From Rhizophagus irregularis (taxonomy: Eukaryota; Glomeromycota; Glomeromycetes; Glomerales; Glomeraceae), in NCBI RefSeq assembly GCF_026210795.1, contig NC_089446.1, forward strand, positions 1,178,001 through 1,242,000: a stretch of 64,000 bases of DNA, given 5' to 3'. Below the pieces are notes generated by a model that did not search any database, was not told the origin of the DNA, and saw only the letters and a program-made list of their open reading frames with translations. The position numbers and the translations under genes were made by a program. Positions 34,925 through 45,610 of the stretch are shown in pieces (position 1 is the stretch's first letter; each line of letters begins with the position of its first letter).

Positions 34925-35377
34925 ATGTCTGATAAGACCAAGGAATCTGATAAGACCAAGACTCCTGACAAGCTTGACAAGTTTCTCGCTGGTGGAGATA
35001 TTACTCTCAACTGTTTCATTTCTGACGAGGGAGTGAACGATATTTTTGAAGTAACGATATCTAACGCTAACAACAATAGAGTCTCTTCTCTCACGAAGAC
35101 AATCAGAACCCGTCGTCTGGATCGATTTCAAGATATAGATTCGACCAATTTGGCTTTATATAGGGTCACATTTATAGCTGATAGTGTCATAATCAACAGC
35201 TTAAGAAACATCAGTGAATTTGAAGTAGAAGGTGCAATAAGAATGGAACCGCAAGATACCATTTTTACTCATTTTCCTATACAACCCCAACGTATCTTTA
35301 GTGGTGAAAAGGGAATTAATGTTATCGTGTACCCTCCCGCTAAAAGGGTGCTGGAGGTACTAAGCAAAGATAATTAG
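34925..35377 (+). CDS. Crinkler (CRN) N-terminal-like protein, single domain
   Basis: A 150-residue single-exon protein starting MSDKTKESD. After a Lys/Asp-rich leader, residues about 25-140 follow the pattern of the Crinkler N-terminal domain: ITLNCFISDEGVNDIFEVTI, then SSLTKTIR, LALYRVTF, a FTHFPIQPQRIF segment and the closing INVIVYPP. This ubiquitin-like header normally precedes a variable effector domain; here the protein ends just after it, so it is a header-only version. No signal peptide is evident. CRN-type genes are numerous in arbuscular mycorrhizal fungi, but a role in host interaction is inference. The next gene downstream is the broken SAM-like gene. Confidence 0.65.
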   Translation: MSDKTKESDKTKTPDKLDKFLAGGDITLNCFISDEGVNDIFEVTISNANNNRVSSLTKTIRTRRLDRFQDIDSTNLALYRVTFIADSVIINSLRNISEFEVEGAIRMEPQDTIFTHFPIQPQRIFSGEKGINVIVYPPAKRVLEVLSKDN

Positions 35378-35672
35378 ATTTTTTTATCTATATTTCATTA
35401 GCGATAGGTCTAAGCCACGAAGTATAGTCTCATTTTTTATGTAATGTAGGCCAGCTATCGGCAACTATTTTACAGTATTTCATAAATAAAGTATTATTTT
35501 ATCGAACGTATATGAGAAAGGGTCACGTGCGATGATGCAATGCCTGTACTACATAAAAAGCTATATTAACACCCAGTATTTTCTTTTTCGAACAGAAATA
35601 AATTTTTATCTTACTCCGGAAAGTAACACTATTTTTTGTCTGAGCCAAATATTCCTATAAAAACGTAACACT

Positions 35673-36900
35673 ATGTCTTCTGAAACCAGTACACCTTATA
35701 CTCCAGCTTCCACCTCTATCTCTGTTGCTGAAAATGAGACGGTCTCGTTGGCAGATGAAATTAAAAAATCTGATACAGCCAAGCTTATAGAATATTGGCA
35801 AGGGCAGAAAAACTTGGAGCTTAGTGAAACGGCTATCAAAATTTTAGAGAAGAAAGAGCTTAATGGCGGGAACTTCTTTGACATGACCGAAGAAGAGTAT
35901 ATGCAAGATGGTTTAGCAAGAGGACCGGCAAAAAGACTTGTGAAGTTTGCTAAGGAGTGTAAAGATAAAAAGTTGAAGTCGTTCTCCTCGTATAAGACTA
36001 AGAAAGACTTGAAAGAGGTGTTAGCAAAGTATGGAGTCCAAGATGGGCGGATAACAGACATACCTCAATTTACACCAAGTATGATTTTTCCTTTTTGCTG
36101 TATATTACTTACCCTTCAGGAACTAACGTATAGTATTATTGCTTTATAAATAGAACCCCACAACATCGATGATAAGAACGAGGCTTTGTTACACTATCTT
36201 AAAGATATATGACTCAGGCTACGCAATATGGGACCTGTCGTTGAAAGTAATGAAGCTATTCGTTGTGAATATATTTCAGCAATCCTTCATGCATGTATTA
36301 ATATAGTCAGAGAACTTACCGGAAAAAAAATATCACTAAACCCACAGTTCGAAGTTGTTGGCGAGAAAAATACAAATCGTGTTGATTACGCAATCTAAGC
36401 GCTTGAGGAGTTAATTTGCATCACAGAGGGTAAACAATATCAAATTGCAATAGGATTCGCTCAGGTTAGTAAGCCTATTTTATTCCAGAGTTTCTTTGCC
36501 TAGGCGCCTCTGGCAAGACTTGTTTCACTAACATACCTCTGGCAATCTACAGAATGTTATACAATGCGAAAGTGCTTTACAAACTAATAAGAGAAAACAA
36601 AAGGCAGATGATACATTCGGTGAAGAATATGACTATCTCTTCGGGATCATGACTACAGCTACAGAATGGCATTTTCTTCTTTATATCCCAAATGGGCTTT
36701 TTTGCACGAGTAGAAACCCACTCAATATTCATTTTGTCGAATCTGCTTTAGAAGAAGATTCGGAGGATGAAAAGGAGTTGTATAAAAATGTGAAGCGGGT
36801 AATGGAGGTTATTGTTGGGTTATTGAAGAAACGGGTGGACGTTGAGAAAGAGCCTAAGAATAAAAAGGCTAAGGTTCAAGAATACCTTAAAAAAGAATAA
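35673..36900 (+). pseudogene. SAM-like domain gene of a fungal multicopy family, with stops
   Basis: Exon 1 (35673 to about 36078) encodes a Ser/Thr-rich start (SSETSTPYTPASTSIS) and a SAM-like helical domain (DTAKLIEYWQGQKNLEL ... LARGPAKRLVKFAKE). It is followed by KTKKDLKEVLAKYGVQDG and IPQFTP at a GT donor. The next exon (about 36150-36460) reads MGPVVESNEAIRCEYIS and KISLNPQFEVVGEKN but has TGA at 36210 and TAA at 36396, both in the same frame. The last exon (36553-36900) encodes TATEWHFLLYIP and ends KVQEYLKKE. I know this architecture as a common multicopy fungal family with an unassigned C-terminal half. Two nonsense codons make this copy a likely pseudogene. Confidence 0.7.
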
Positions 36901-36930
36901 TAATAACGTTACTCCACAACTGTTCGTAGA

Positions 36931-37218
36931 CACTGGTAAAAAAATGGTCTATCTCTATTATATAATCTCTACACATATCTTACATATATCAGGTATTCAA
37001 AATGTAGAAAATCATACACAAATAATACACATATCATACACATATCAGGTACTTATTATATATAGGTATACCTATCAGGCACGGATTTATATATGTATGA
37101 TATATATATTAGTACCCGATATGTGTATGATATGTGTATTATTTGTGTATGATTTTCTACATTTTAAGTACCCAATATGTGTAAGATATGTGTAGGATAA
37201 ATCATTTTTTTACCAGTG
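36931..37218. mobile_element. Palindromic MITE family C, second copy
   Basis: A 288-bp element with the same ends (CACTGGTAAAAAAATGGTC ... TTTTTTTACCAGTG) and the same ACACATATC-rich arms as 11016-11292. It lies 30 bp after the stop of the broken SAM-like gene. A matching 3-bp duplication is not evident here (AGA left, GTA right). Confidence 0.8.
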
Positions 37219-37493
37219 GTATTAGCATAGAACTATCATGTATCACAGACTACGTCCTGAAACTTTGTATTTATTTTTTCGCATGTATTAATAAAAAATT
37301 TTCTTGGCAAATTTTGGCGAACTCAGTTCGCCCAAAAACACATATTTTTTTTATTTAGAATGCTTATATACATTGTATTAGTTATATACTATAGATCATG
37401 TCATCTGAGCTTGAATTATTGAAATAGCGCATCACTGAACTTGAGGATGAGAATACAGAGCTTAGGAAGGAGAATACTGAGATTATACATGCC

Positions 37494-37660
37494 ACCCAAA
37501 TTATTTTGGGCTGCTGTAATTATAAGTAAAATCCCAAATTCAATTATGGCATCCCAAATTATTTTGGCACTTTACATAGTAAATTATATATAAACCGAAT
37601 GAATTATGGTATCCCAAATTATAATTATGGCATCCCAAAATAATTTGGGCAGCATGTATA
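37494..37660. mobile_element. Palindromic MITE family B, second copy
   Basis: A 167-bp element with ends TATACATGCCACCCAAATTA and inverse. The target duplication is ACTGAGAT (37486-37493 on the left; on the right it is split by the later insertion of family A, so it reads A at 37661/38027 plus CTGAGAT at 38028-38034). Confidence 0.82.
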
Positions 37661-37661
37661 A

Positions 37662-38024
37662 CACAGGTCGAAATTAGTTAAATAGGATATCAATAGGATA
37701 TCAATAGGTTATCAATCAGCTATCAATAGGCTACCCTATTGGTAGCCTATTGAACTTGCGCCATAATCTGTCACCAATCGGGCAGGCTAATTGATAACCT
37801 ATTGAAACCCTATTAATACCTTATTGATAACCAATTTGATAAAAATACCAATAGGATACTAATAGGTTATCAATAAGTTATTAATTGGCTAACAATCAGC
37901 CTGCCCAATTGGTGATGGATTATGGCGCAAGTTCAATAGGCTACCAATAGGGTAGCCTATTGATAGCCGATTGATAACCTATTGATAACCTATTGATACC
38001 CTATTTAACTAATTTCGACCTGTG
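37662..38024. mobile_element. Palindromic MITE family A, second copy, nested at the edge of B
   Basis: A 363-bp foldback element with ends CACAGGTCGAAATTAG and inverse, flanked by TAA (37659-37661 and 38025-38027). Most of the arms consist of ATAGG(A/T)TATCAAT repeats. Only the ends and a GTCACCAATCGGGCAGGCT-like centre are shared with 10145-10635. Its left TAA overlaps the last bases of element B, so it inserted after B. Confidence 0.82.
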
Positions 38025-39665
38025 TAACTGAGATCCCTTATCTTAAAAACAAGCTCTCAGTGTCTGATGCTGAAATAGCTGAACTTAAGCACAGTAATAT
38101 CGAGTTTCTAAGAGCGAATGAGGAATATAACGAGAGGTGTGATGCTGAAAATGCCAAACTTAGGGCTGGAATCGTGGAGTTGAAATCTGAGAATGCTGAG
38201 CTTAGTGATCGTGTCACAAAAGTGAAACAGAACCAGTTACAAAATGACTCAGCTGAAGGCATTCAGGGTAAGGGAAATATTACCCCTAACAATAACCCAT
38301 CTAACTTCAATTTGGGTGCGGTCTATCATGAAAAACTGTTAGAAGAGAAAGAGATGGATAATTTCTTGCTTGAGGCTCATAAGAAAATCGTTAGTAGTGA
38401 AATAAAGCAACGCAATAAGGAGCGCCAAGCTGATAGAAAAAAACTTAGCAAAGCAGAGCAAGCATCTCTTAACCAAAATCAAGAATCTGATACCAGGTGC
38501 TCCACTTCTGAAAAGATACCGGAGGTATTGAATCCCGTGACTAAAATTTCAGCCAGGGCCCCTGGCCAAAATAGCCATAAGAAGAAAGGTGCAGAAAACA
38601 TCATACAATTGATAGCTGACAGCATTAAGGATGATGTCCAATCGAACGACAAAACCATTCCTTGCGATGTGATTTCAATTGAGAGTTTTGACTAAAATTT
38701 ATCTACAGATTCATTGCTTTCTCTAGCACAATTATTTGATAAAGCGGATGATGCTGAATATGGCGCAATTTGTGCTAATCAGGAAGAGATTTTGCGCTGG
38801 TATTATTATGGAAAGGAAGTTTTAACTCAGGTTAGTGTGATTGTACAAGATGGTAAAAGCAAAATAGGCGAAAAAAAGGCAAAGGGGATAATCTATGATA
38901 AAATGTTGGAACACTTATCCATGTTGCGAAAGCAACGATCTAAAGAGACAGGATTGCATCTCCCAGAAATCTCCCGTAAAAACTTACAAAGGAAAACTCA
39001 GAAAGCTGTGAAGATATATAAATTATTTGAAAAGGTAGGCAAAGATAATATTAAGTATATTACGACATATAGTGCAAACTCTATTTTTGAGTTGACTAAT
39101 GATAAAGTTCAAGATATCATAGATAATTTCTCCAAGCATAATGATAACGATAACAGTGATGTGGAAGAAGTATCAAGTCACATAACTGAGATTTCAGCTG
39201 GAAGCCCCGGCCAAAATCATGTAACCAAAAATCCTGAAACCAGAGAAAGAATTATAAATGCTCCACCAGCTTTGGAATCAACTGAGGTTAATACATCAGC
39301 AAGTGTATCATCTGCATCCCAATCTAAGCCCGATCATTCCTATTTTTGCAACAAGATATTGGATCAATATCCTAATCTATATAGAGAATGTAGTAGTGAA
39401 AATTTCGATTATTATGGGATTACTGATGAGACATCATGCGGGAACTATATCTGCCCATTATGCAAATTAGGTCATGATGTTGAAGAAATAGAAGGTAGGT
39501 ATAAAGCAGGATCTTACTTTATTAAATGTGAACAGCGTGAAATTGAGATAGTTGCATAGTCTCATTGCTTTACAATAGTCTGGGAATTTTAATCTTTTTT
39601 TTGAATGAATAGGTCTATATGAGAAAAAAGGGATTTAAATTGTTTGCAGTCATATAAAAAGGAAA

Positions 39666-40133
39666 ATGACTGAGTCTGTTAAAATACTAACCGCCGATTA
39701 TCTGGATTGGCATGCCAAATTAACTGGGTTACCAAGTATTTTGACAGATAAGATTCATTCCAAATTATACAAAAGATATAAAAAAGAAACTGGATGTGAG
39801 CCATGGCAATTATCAAAAGCTGTGACAAGTATATCAGAAAAGCCTCAAGCCTCTGATTTCAAGCCTATCACTTTTGAAGCCAAACCCGATCCAGAATTAA
39901 TTATCAGATCTGTGTTAGAGCATTTCACATGCCTGAAATTCCGAAATAGTTTTAGAGGGATTGATAATTATAATTTTGCATCACCTCAGCCGTGGAGCTC
40001 ACCATGTCCTATTTGTGATGGAAAACATGGGAATTATGGATTACATGGCGAATGGTATAAAAATGGAACGGAATATTGTATTACTTGCTTCACTTCAAGC
40101 AATAAACTCAAGTTCGCAATTGTAGCCATGTGA
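39666..40133 (+). CDS. Uncharacterised 155-residue protein with two CxxC pairs
   Basis: Starts MTESVKILTADYLDWHAKL. The first 65 residues are helical and basic (KLYKRYKKETG). The C-terminal half has LEHFTCLKFRNSF, then SSPCPICDGKHGNYGLHGEW and EYCITCF, so four cysteines in two CxxC pairs could form a small zinc ribbon. The same ending (NYICPLCKLGHD, FIKCEQ) closes the broken coiled-coil gene just upstream, suggesting a duplicated and separated module. Start chosen at the ATG 106 bp after the preceding stop. No function is assigned. Confidence 0.6.
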   Translation: MTESVKILTADYLDWHAKLTGLPSILTDKIHSKLYKRYKKETGCEPWQLSKAVTSISEKPQASDFKPITFEAKPDPELIIRSVLEHFTCLKFRNSFRGIDNYNFASPQPWSSPCPICDGKHGNYGLHGEWYKNGTEYCITCFTSSNKLKFAIVAM

Positions 40134-40734
40134 TGGCATTGTTGATATTATTCCGAAAAATATATTTTTATCAATAAAGCAAAGGCGCATTAAGCGCAAT
40201 ATATTTACATGTCAATATCTAGTGTGTGATTGTGTTTATATGCTAATATTTCTCAGTTTTTCATCTGAGGATCCAGATCCTATAAATGCGTAGTATCATT
40301 AGGATAGTCATTGCACTATATAATTTATTCTCGAAACTTCCTGCATATACTCAAGCTTTTGCATGTATTAATAATAAAAAGTCCCCCTTGTTGATCCAGG
40401 GAATTTTAGGGAGCATCTGTTGATCTGATTTTCGTGATGAATCATAATAACGTAATTTCCCCAAAGATTTATTCCGAAAATCGAACCTTAAACCCATTAC
40501 AAGTCATATAAAAAGAAGTTGAGACAGTTTTTATCCGCCTTGTGCAAATATAAGCAAAAAATCAAACGAAAAATCTAATAAAATTTTAAACCTACCATTA
40601 TTAACATCGACAATATCATCAATCAATCAAACGAGTATAATCCGCAAAGTAATAATAAGGTATGTTGATTTATTGCTCGACTAGATTCTTGAAACATGAC
40701 ATCACGATGTTAATCGATTTTCCCGCCTCTATAG
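40134..40734. other. Intergenic region, no supported gene
   Basis: About 600 bp of AT-rich DNA. A pyrimidine/purine-balanced leader from about 40500 may be the 5' region of the small gene at 40735. Nothing else is seen. Confidence 0.35.
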
Positions 40735-40920
40735 ATGTCCATGAAAATTTCGGTCATATTGCTCTTCTTGTTATATATCGGCATTTTGATCTTTGCCGAG
40801 AAAATCACAGACCATCATCACGCGTACAATGGACGCAGTGAAATTACTCACATGAATCTCGTCACACGCAACGGCACAGCAGAAGTCTGGCGCAGTATAT
40901 CAATAATTTTTGAATCATAA
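40735..40920 (+). CDS. Putative small secreted protein (61 residues)
   Basis: Starts MSMKISVILLFLLYIGILIF, a short basic n-region and a hydrophobic core ending at Ala, followed by EKITDHHHAYNGRSEITH, a hydrophilic His-rich stretch. This is the layout of a signal peptide with cleavage near residue 21, leaving about 40 residues without cysteines. No further exon is evident within 100 bp. Small secreted proteins are candidate effectors in symbiotic fungi; here that is only a suggestion, and chance cannot be excluded at this length. Confidence 0.4.
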   Translation: MSMKISVILLFLLYIGILIFAEKITDHHHAYNGRSEITHMNLVTRNGTAEVWRSISIIFES

Positions 40921-41437
40921 GAATCATAAGCATCTTCACGTGCCGAATTCTTGAAACTTTGCGCAGTATCGTACCGGCGATAACGCAAAAAAAATCAAGT
41001 AATCAATTCCTTATATATGAGGCGGGATGTAATATTGTGAAAACGAAGTATATCAGTAAGTGTGAATTGGAATACTGTATTATTTTTTTACCTGTTGCTA
41101 ATACTCACGTAAATATACTATAGATTCGAAATTTCTTAATCTCAGAGAAGTTCTCTTTCGAGTAATAATATTTTATATAGTCTGTGCGCTTGGGAGAGAT
41201 ATAGATAGACAAAAATTCTGTAAATATGGGTGGGATAATTTATTTCTGAATTCTAGTGTAGAAAAAGATTATGGGGGTGATAGGCGTATAGATAGAGAAA
41301 TAATTTTATTAGCTATAAGATATTTTATGTAAATGTGAGAGAGCAAAGAAATAATTTGATGTTAGGACTCGCATTAAATGGCCTCTCCCTCCCTCTTTGA
41401 TAGCATCAAATATGTTTCAATTTAGCCGACCATAGGG

Positions 41438-41595
41438 CACCTCTTGACAGGTTTTACCTGAATCCAGAGTATAGGTCTATTTTCCTAGCCCAAGTAATAG
41501 TGAAGAGCACCTCTTGACAGGTTTTACCTGAATCCAGAGTATAGGTATATTTTCCTAGCCCTCACTATTTGCGATCTGGTCTGTTTGTTTTTGAT
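41438..41595. repeat. Two-copy tandem repeat, 80-bp period
   Basis: CACCTCTTGACAGGTTTTAC and the following CCAGAGTATAGGT(C/A)TATTTTCCTAG occur at 41438 and again at 41518, nearly identical. It lies just upstream of the first recognised exon of the next gene and may be in its leader. Confidence 0.75.
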
Positions 41596-41651
41596 TTTGT
41601 TATAGAGCTCCTTATTATCATATCGCATATTCATATACATTATTTTCAAAG

Positions 41652-43858
41652 GATACTCGTTCGTATTGGGAAGAAGTGATAGATGAACGCAAGAAGGCAG
41701 GTGAAAAACCTTTATTTGTGCACATGTTAATTTATGACTACACATAAGCGAAACTACCAAATTGTCTTTATAGAATCGTGTAAAAGAAACTATTCGATCA
41801 AAAACAATTGATATATACCAAGCTGTGGGGGAGAACGTTGGTGATGAAATCGTGGACGAATGCCAACAATCATCGAAAAGACTCAAGAAGGACGAACAAG
41901 GACGATCAAGAAGCGGAGCAGATTATCATTCAGAAAATAATGTTGAATCGCAGGATCCAGTCTCTGCATCTGATGATGATGATTCGGACGTATCTGATCA
42001 GGTAGATTATATTCGGGATAGGTGTTGTTAGCCATAAACGCTTATTATGCTTGCTATTGTCTATCACGTAAAGGAAGCGATTGATAATCAAGAAGTTAAG
42101 GAAGCGACAAACGATAAAGTAGAAGTGACGAAGAAAAACAAAGTAAATCTTATTAGATTCTTGGCTTTGTGTATACTGAATACTGATAAGAATCTATGTT
42201 CTTGCCATTTAGACGGGACCACTTAGACTAAGCGAAGCAAATAGAAAGGAGGTTGACGAAGCTTACAAGTTAATGGATAGACGATACATGTGGAAACTTT
42301 CGTCGGGAAAAGTAATCGAAGATGAACTATATAAATTAGGGAGGGAGCTGGAGTTTGAACAGTTAGTATTCATGCGTGAGGTTATGTTTGCGTAGGAATA
42401 ATTGTACTAAATTGAAGTTTTATTCCCTAGTGCTGTTCACTCATTTATCCTGGATATTGATGACGAGTTGGTTGCAGACTGTTTCACCAAGACAGAACTT
42501 CGTGAGATAGAGCTCACACCTATCCCAGAAGTTCCCGAACTCTCAGATGAAGTTAATAATTTTCTGGGTAAATTTATCGGAAAGGTAATAAATATTTCAT
42601 TTACATGTTGCTGGCAAACATATGCATAATGCAGTAAGTCATCGAGTTCTTTCTAATTTGCTGTAGACGAACTTAAAGGAAATACAACAACTAATAAAGG
42701 AATTAAGTTTCGGTATTGATTATGATAGTGAAAAGCATCACGATATGGACTACATATGCCTGGCTTTACATGCGTTGTAAGTTACGGTTTCTACTTTTGT
42801 TCTTTGCGACCGTCTTTGTGTGATGTCAACAGTGAATTGACTAAAATTACTTATAGAATTAGAGAAATTGAAAGTGGAAAAATAACGGAAGCAAATCTAG
42901 AAAACTGGTTTAACTGCCACGTCTGGAGTATGGTCTTTGACCACGCATTCGAAAATATAAAGGCCATATCTGTCATCAGGTATTTTCTTTCTTTTTTCTA
43001 AAAGAGTGTCTTCTTTGATTTAATGTGATTTCTTTCTTTCAATGATCAAGAGGTGAAAGCACGAGTGTATCGACAGCCACTCGAAAAAATAAAAAAACGA
43101 AAAGGAAATTAGGAGACCGTCGAAAAATTGGCCGTAGAGGGGACTGGATCCTCAGAGCTGTCGGAAATGTTGATAAAAATGAATTTGGGGCGGGAGAGGC
43201 GGGTAAAGGTTGGGTAGATCAATACGGAACGAAATATCTTAGAGAAGGAGGGCTGAAACTTCCAAAGGTACTTAAAGACATGCTATTAAACTTAATGGAG
43301 AAAATATGTTGGAACGATGAAGCACGCAAAAAAATACAAACCGTAGGAATTATTCATGGAGGTATATGACTGATCTTGATTTCCATTAAAGTGTCCATCG
43401 TTAACTAATATCTTAATTTTTTATAATAGGCCTTATGATGACAATAGCATATATCGATAACCCAATGGGTTACATTTGCAGATTGCGACGTAGTGATTTG
43501 ATGGAAGTGCCCGATGTGGCCGAAAAATTCGAATCAATTTTGACAATTCTTGCATCGGTCTTGAATATAAAGGTTAGGTTCATAATTTTGTTAGATATGT
43601 TTTACATACAAAGCTCTGATGTATTTGTAAATTTAGTCTGTAGTCCGAGAGACGATAAAGATCGTCCAAAGAAGTGGACAGACTAACAAATCATTTAAGA
43701 GTGCCGGGCTTCGGAAACGACCTCGAAATGAAAGTCAGCACCATTTATCTGCGTGCATGTCAACCCCAAAGAAAGCGAGAGTATGTAAAGTGAGTACCGA
43801 AAGACCATATCCTGCGTCACCATGTCCAGGATCACCAAATGCTGATCCATTGATTTAA
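41652..43858 (+). CDS. Multi-exon gene of an uncharacterised fungal family
   Basis: Ten exons can be placed with consistent phases: 41652-41700 (DTRSYWEEVIDERKKA), 41823-42001 (Ser/Asp-rich linker), 42074-42142, 42213-42385, 42431-42584 (HSFILDIDDELVADCF), 42667-42776 (SEKHHDMDYICLALHA), 42833-42979 (ENWFNCHVWSMVFD), 43051-43361 (RKIGRRGDWILR ... LREGGLKLPKVLKDM), 43430-43572 (LMMTIAYIDNPMGYICRL) and 43637-43858. The final exon ends with a basic region (GLRKRPRNE) and stops at 43856. The intron at 42386-42430 is only 45 nt with a weak donor but has a TACTAA branch site. The start codon was not found and is probably upstream of 41652. The central part matches, from memory, a large family in arbuscular mycorrhizal fungi without known function. 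Confidence 0.65.
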
Positions 43859-44479
43859 TTAGCGAAGTGGGAAAGTGGGAATTAGTTTAGCTTCATATGC
43901 TGTATATTGTTAAATTAATATCTTTGGCTTTGACCTTTTTATTTATATTTTGTCAATATATGTATGCGATGTATCGAAAAAATATAAAATTATAATTTCG
44001 TCTCAAAATCAGATGACCTTGTGTTAGACTTTCTTTTCTACTTTTCGATTCTTAGCAAAACAGAACGCGCTTATGTACAGTACTGTATATAGCATGCGCT
44101 TTATTTTTTAACCATTGTTAACTTATAATTGCTGTGTGAATAAACTAAACTGCACCCTCACCGATCATCCTGTGATTTGAGAAACAACTCGGCGCCCAAG
44201 GGAGCTAGGGTGATATAATATATGTCATGTGGAGAACCCTTTGGCTCGGCTAATCACCTATTAATCACGAGAGATTCACAAACTGGTTTATATGCATGTA
44301 AATATAAAATTAGCATAGTCGAGATATGGCCCTATATAAATCCTCAGTATGCTTATAATCGAATAAAAATGAATCTGATATTTATTAGAGTATACTATTG
44401 CTAAATTGGCTAAAATCGCTAAAAACAGTATAAATCAATAAAATCATTATATTCTGTTATAATCTACCAAAACGCTAAT
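43859..44479. other. Intergenic region, no supported gene
   Basis: About 620 bp with a likely AATAAA (near 44140) and a mixed-sequence segment around 44160-44300. The short frame at 44222-44404 has no supporting motif. Nothing else is seen. Confidence 0.35.
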
Positions 44480-45208
44480 ATGGATTTAGATAGTAAAGCC
44501 TATTCCAAGTTAATTCATGCACACAATAGTGTTGGAGGCTCTGAAGAATATATAAGAATTATTGTTGCAATATTGCCTTTAGCAGAAAGACATGATCATG
44601 AAACACCAGAAATGTGGTGCTCTCGTATTCGTGATCCATTTAGGAAAATACTAGAAGAGAACCCAAGAATCCTTTCTAAGAATGGATATATTACAATGTA
44701 TGGAAAGCTTGTAGATGATAAGATTCATAATCGTCCAACCAATTATATATATTGCAGTGTATGTAACTCCTTAGTTTTCACACCTGCAAATAGTCTTTTT
44801 GAGGATCACTATGGAGATAACCACTTGAAGAGATGTATTTCTGGAAATACTATTTTGAATGAACATGCAAGAAGAAATGAAATTCTCAAATCTATTGATA
44901 CAAGGGAATTTCAGATCTGGCAATATAAACAATACATATTACAAGAAGAGGCTAAAATTAATCGTCTTCAGCTAGAGCTTTCATTCCAATCTACTCCACA
45001 TTCAGAAAAGGATAAATTGGCATCGATATCATATGATATTAATGGAAATTTTACGGCTAGCTATGAAAATTATGCACAATCTAAAGCAAAAGATACTATG
45101 CCAAATGCTCCAAATTTCGAGCTAGCTTATATTTCACCTACTAGACAAGAAACGATTTTACCAACTTCTTATCAATCATCAAGTCCTAGCCAAAGGCGCT
45201 CAGAGTAA
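44480..45208 (+). CDS. Uncharacterised 242-residue protein with a CxxC motif
   Basis: Starts MDLDSKAYSKLIHAHNS. Residues about 20-65 are helical (EYIRIIVAILPLAERHDHE). Near residue 94 lies YCSVCNSLVFTPANS, with HYGDNHLKRC following, a possible zinc-finger-like arrangement (C-x2-C ... H-x4-H). A helical stretch (QYILQEEAKINRLQLEL) precedes a Ser/Pro/Gln-rich tail. After the TAA at 45206 the same frame stays open for 41 more codons to 45334 (ending RDGTKITFV), so the stop may be a recent nonsense mutation. No family is recognised. Confidence 0.6.
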   Translation: MDLDSKAYSKLIHAHNSVGGSEEYIRIIVAILPLAERHDHETPEMWCSRIRDPFRKILEENPRILSKNGYITMYGKLVDDKIHNRPTNYIYCSVCNSLVFTPANSLFEDHYGDNHLKRCISGNTILNEHARRNEILKSIDTREFQIWQYKQYILQEEAKINRLQLELSFQSTPHSEKDKLASISYDINGNFTASYENYAQSKAKDTMPNAPNFELAYISPTRQETILPTSYQSSSPSQRRSE

Positions 45209-45610
45209 GGGATTACAAGTGAAATATTTATCTCATCTCAGTATGCTAAACAAAATAACTTATTACCATCTATAGACCATTTTAATCAGCCCGCATTAAG
45301 ATTGAGAGATGGTACAAAAATCACATTCGTTTAACGATTAAGAAATATATTAATTATAGACTATTGAAGATTAATATCATTTAGCTAAAGGCGTAATATA
45401 TAACTTATACTTTATTTTTTATGCTAAATAATCTGCATATATGATCGCCTAGTAAAATTGGTTGAAGGCGCTATACATTTCATGTATTACCTGCCAAATT
45501 TTTCAGATTAGTCCTTAACCCAGATCCTGGTTAAGATCATGCACTTTCTAAGGATTGATATAAATTGATCCAAGGGTTCTCCCATTCTCTTTTATAATCA
45601 CAAAAAAAGA

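Larger units (their letters stand above)
37398..39559 (+). pseudogene. Coiled-coil multicopy family gene, broken by stops and two MITEs
   Basis: The frame starts MSSELELLK, then has TAG at 37425 and continues RITELEDENTELRKENTEI. It is interrupted by two nested MITEs (37494-38024) and resumes PYLKNKLSVSDAEIAELK. After about 210 residues of coiled coil and Ser/Gln-rich linker it meets TAA at 38693, beyond which the same frame stays open to 39559. That second part has IGEKKAKGIIYDKMLEHL, KAVKIYKLFEKVGKDNIKYI and a Cys-rich end (YICPLCKLGHDVEEIEGRY, FIKCEQ). The pattern is that of a multicopy family in these fungi with no known function. Removing the MITEs restores ENTEIPYLK exactly. The gene at 39666 shares the Cys-rich ending. 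Confidence 0.72.

Noticed and set aside
36931-37218. 3-bp target duplication for the second family C MITE
   Set aside because: Flanks read AGA and GTA; no exact duplication, so only the ends and arms support the call.
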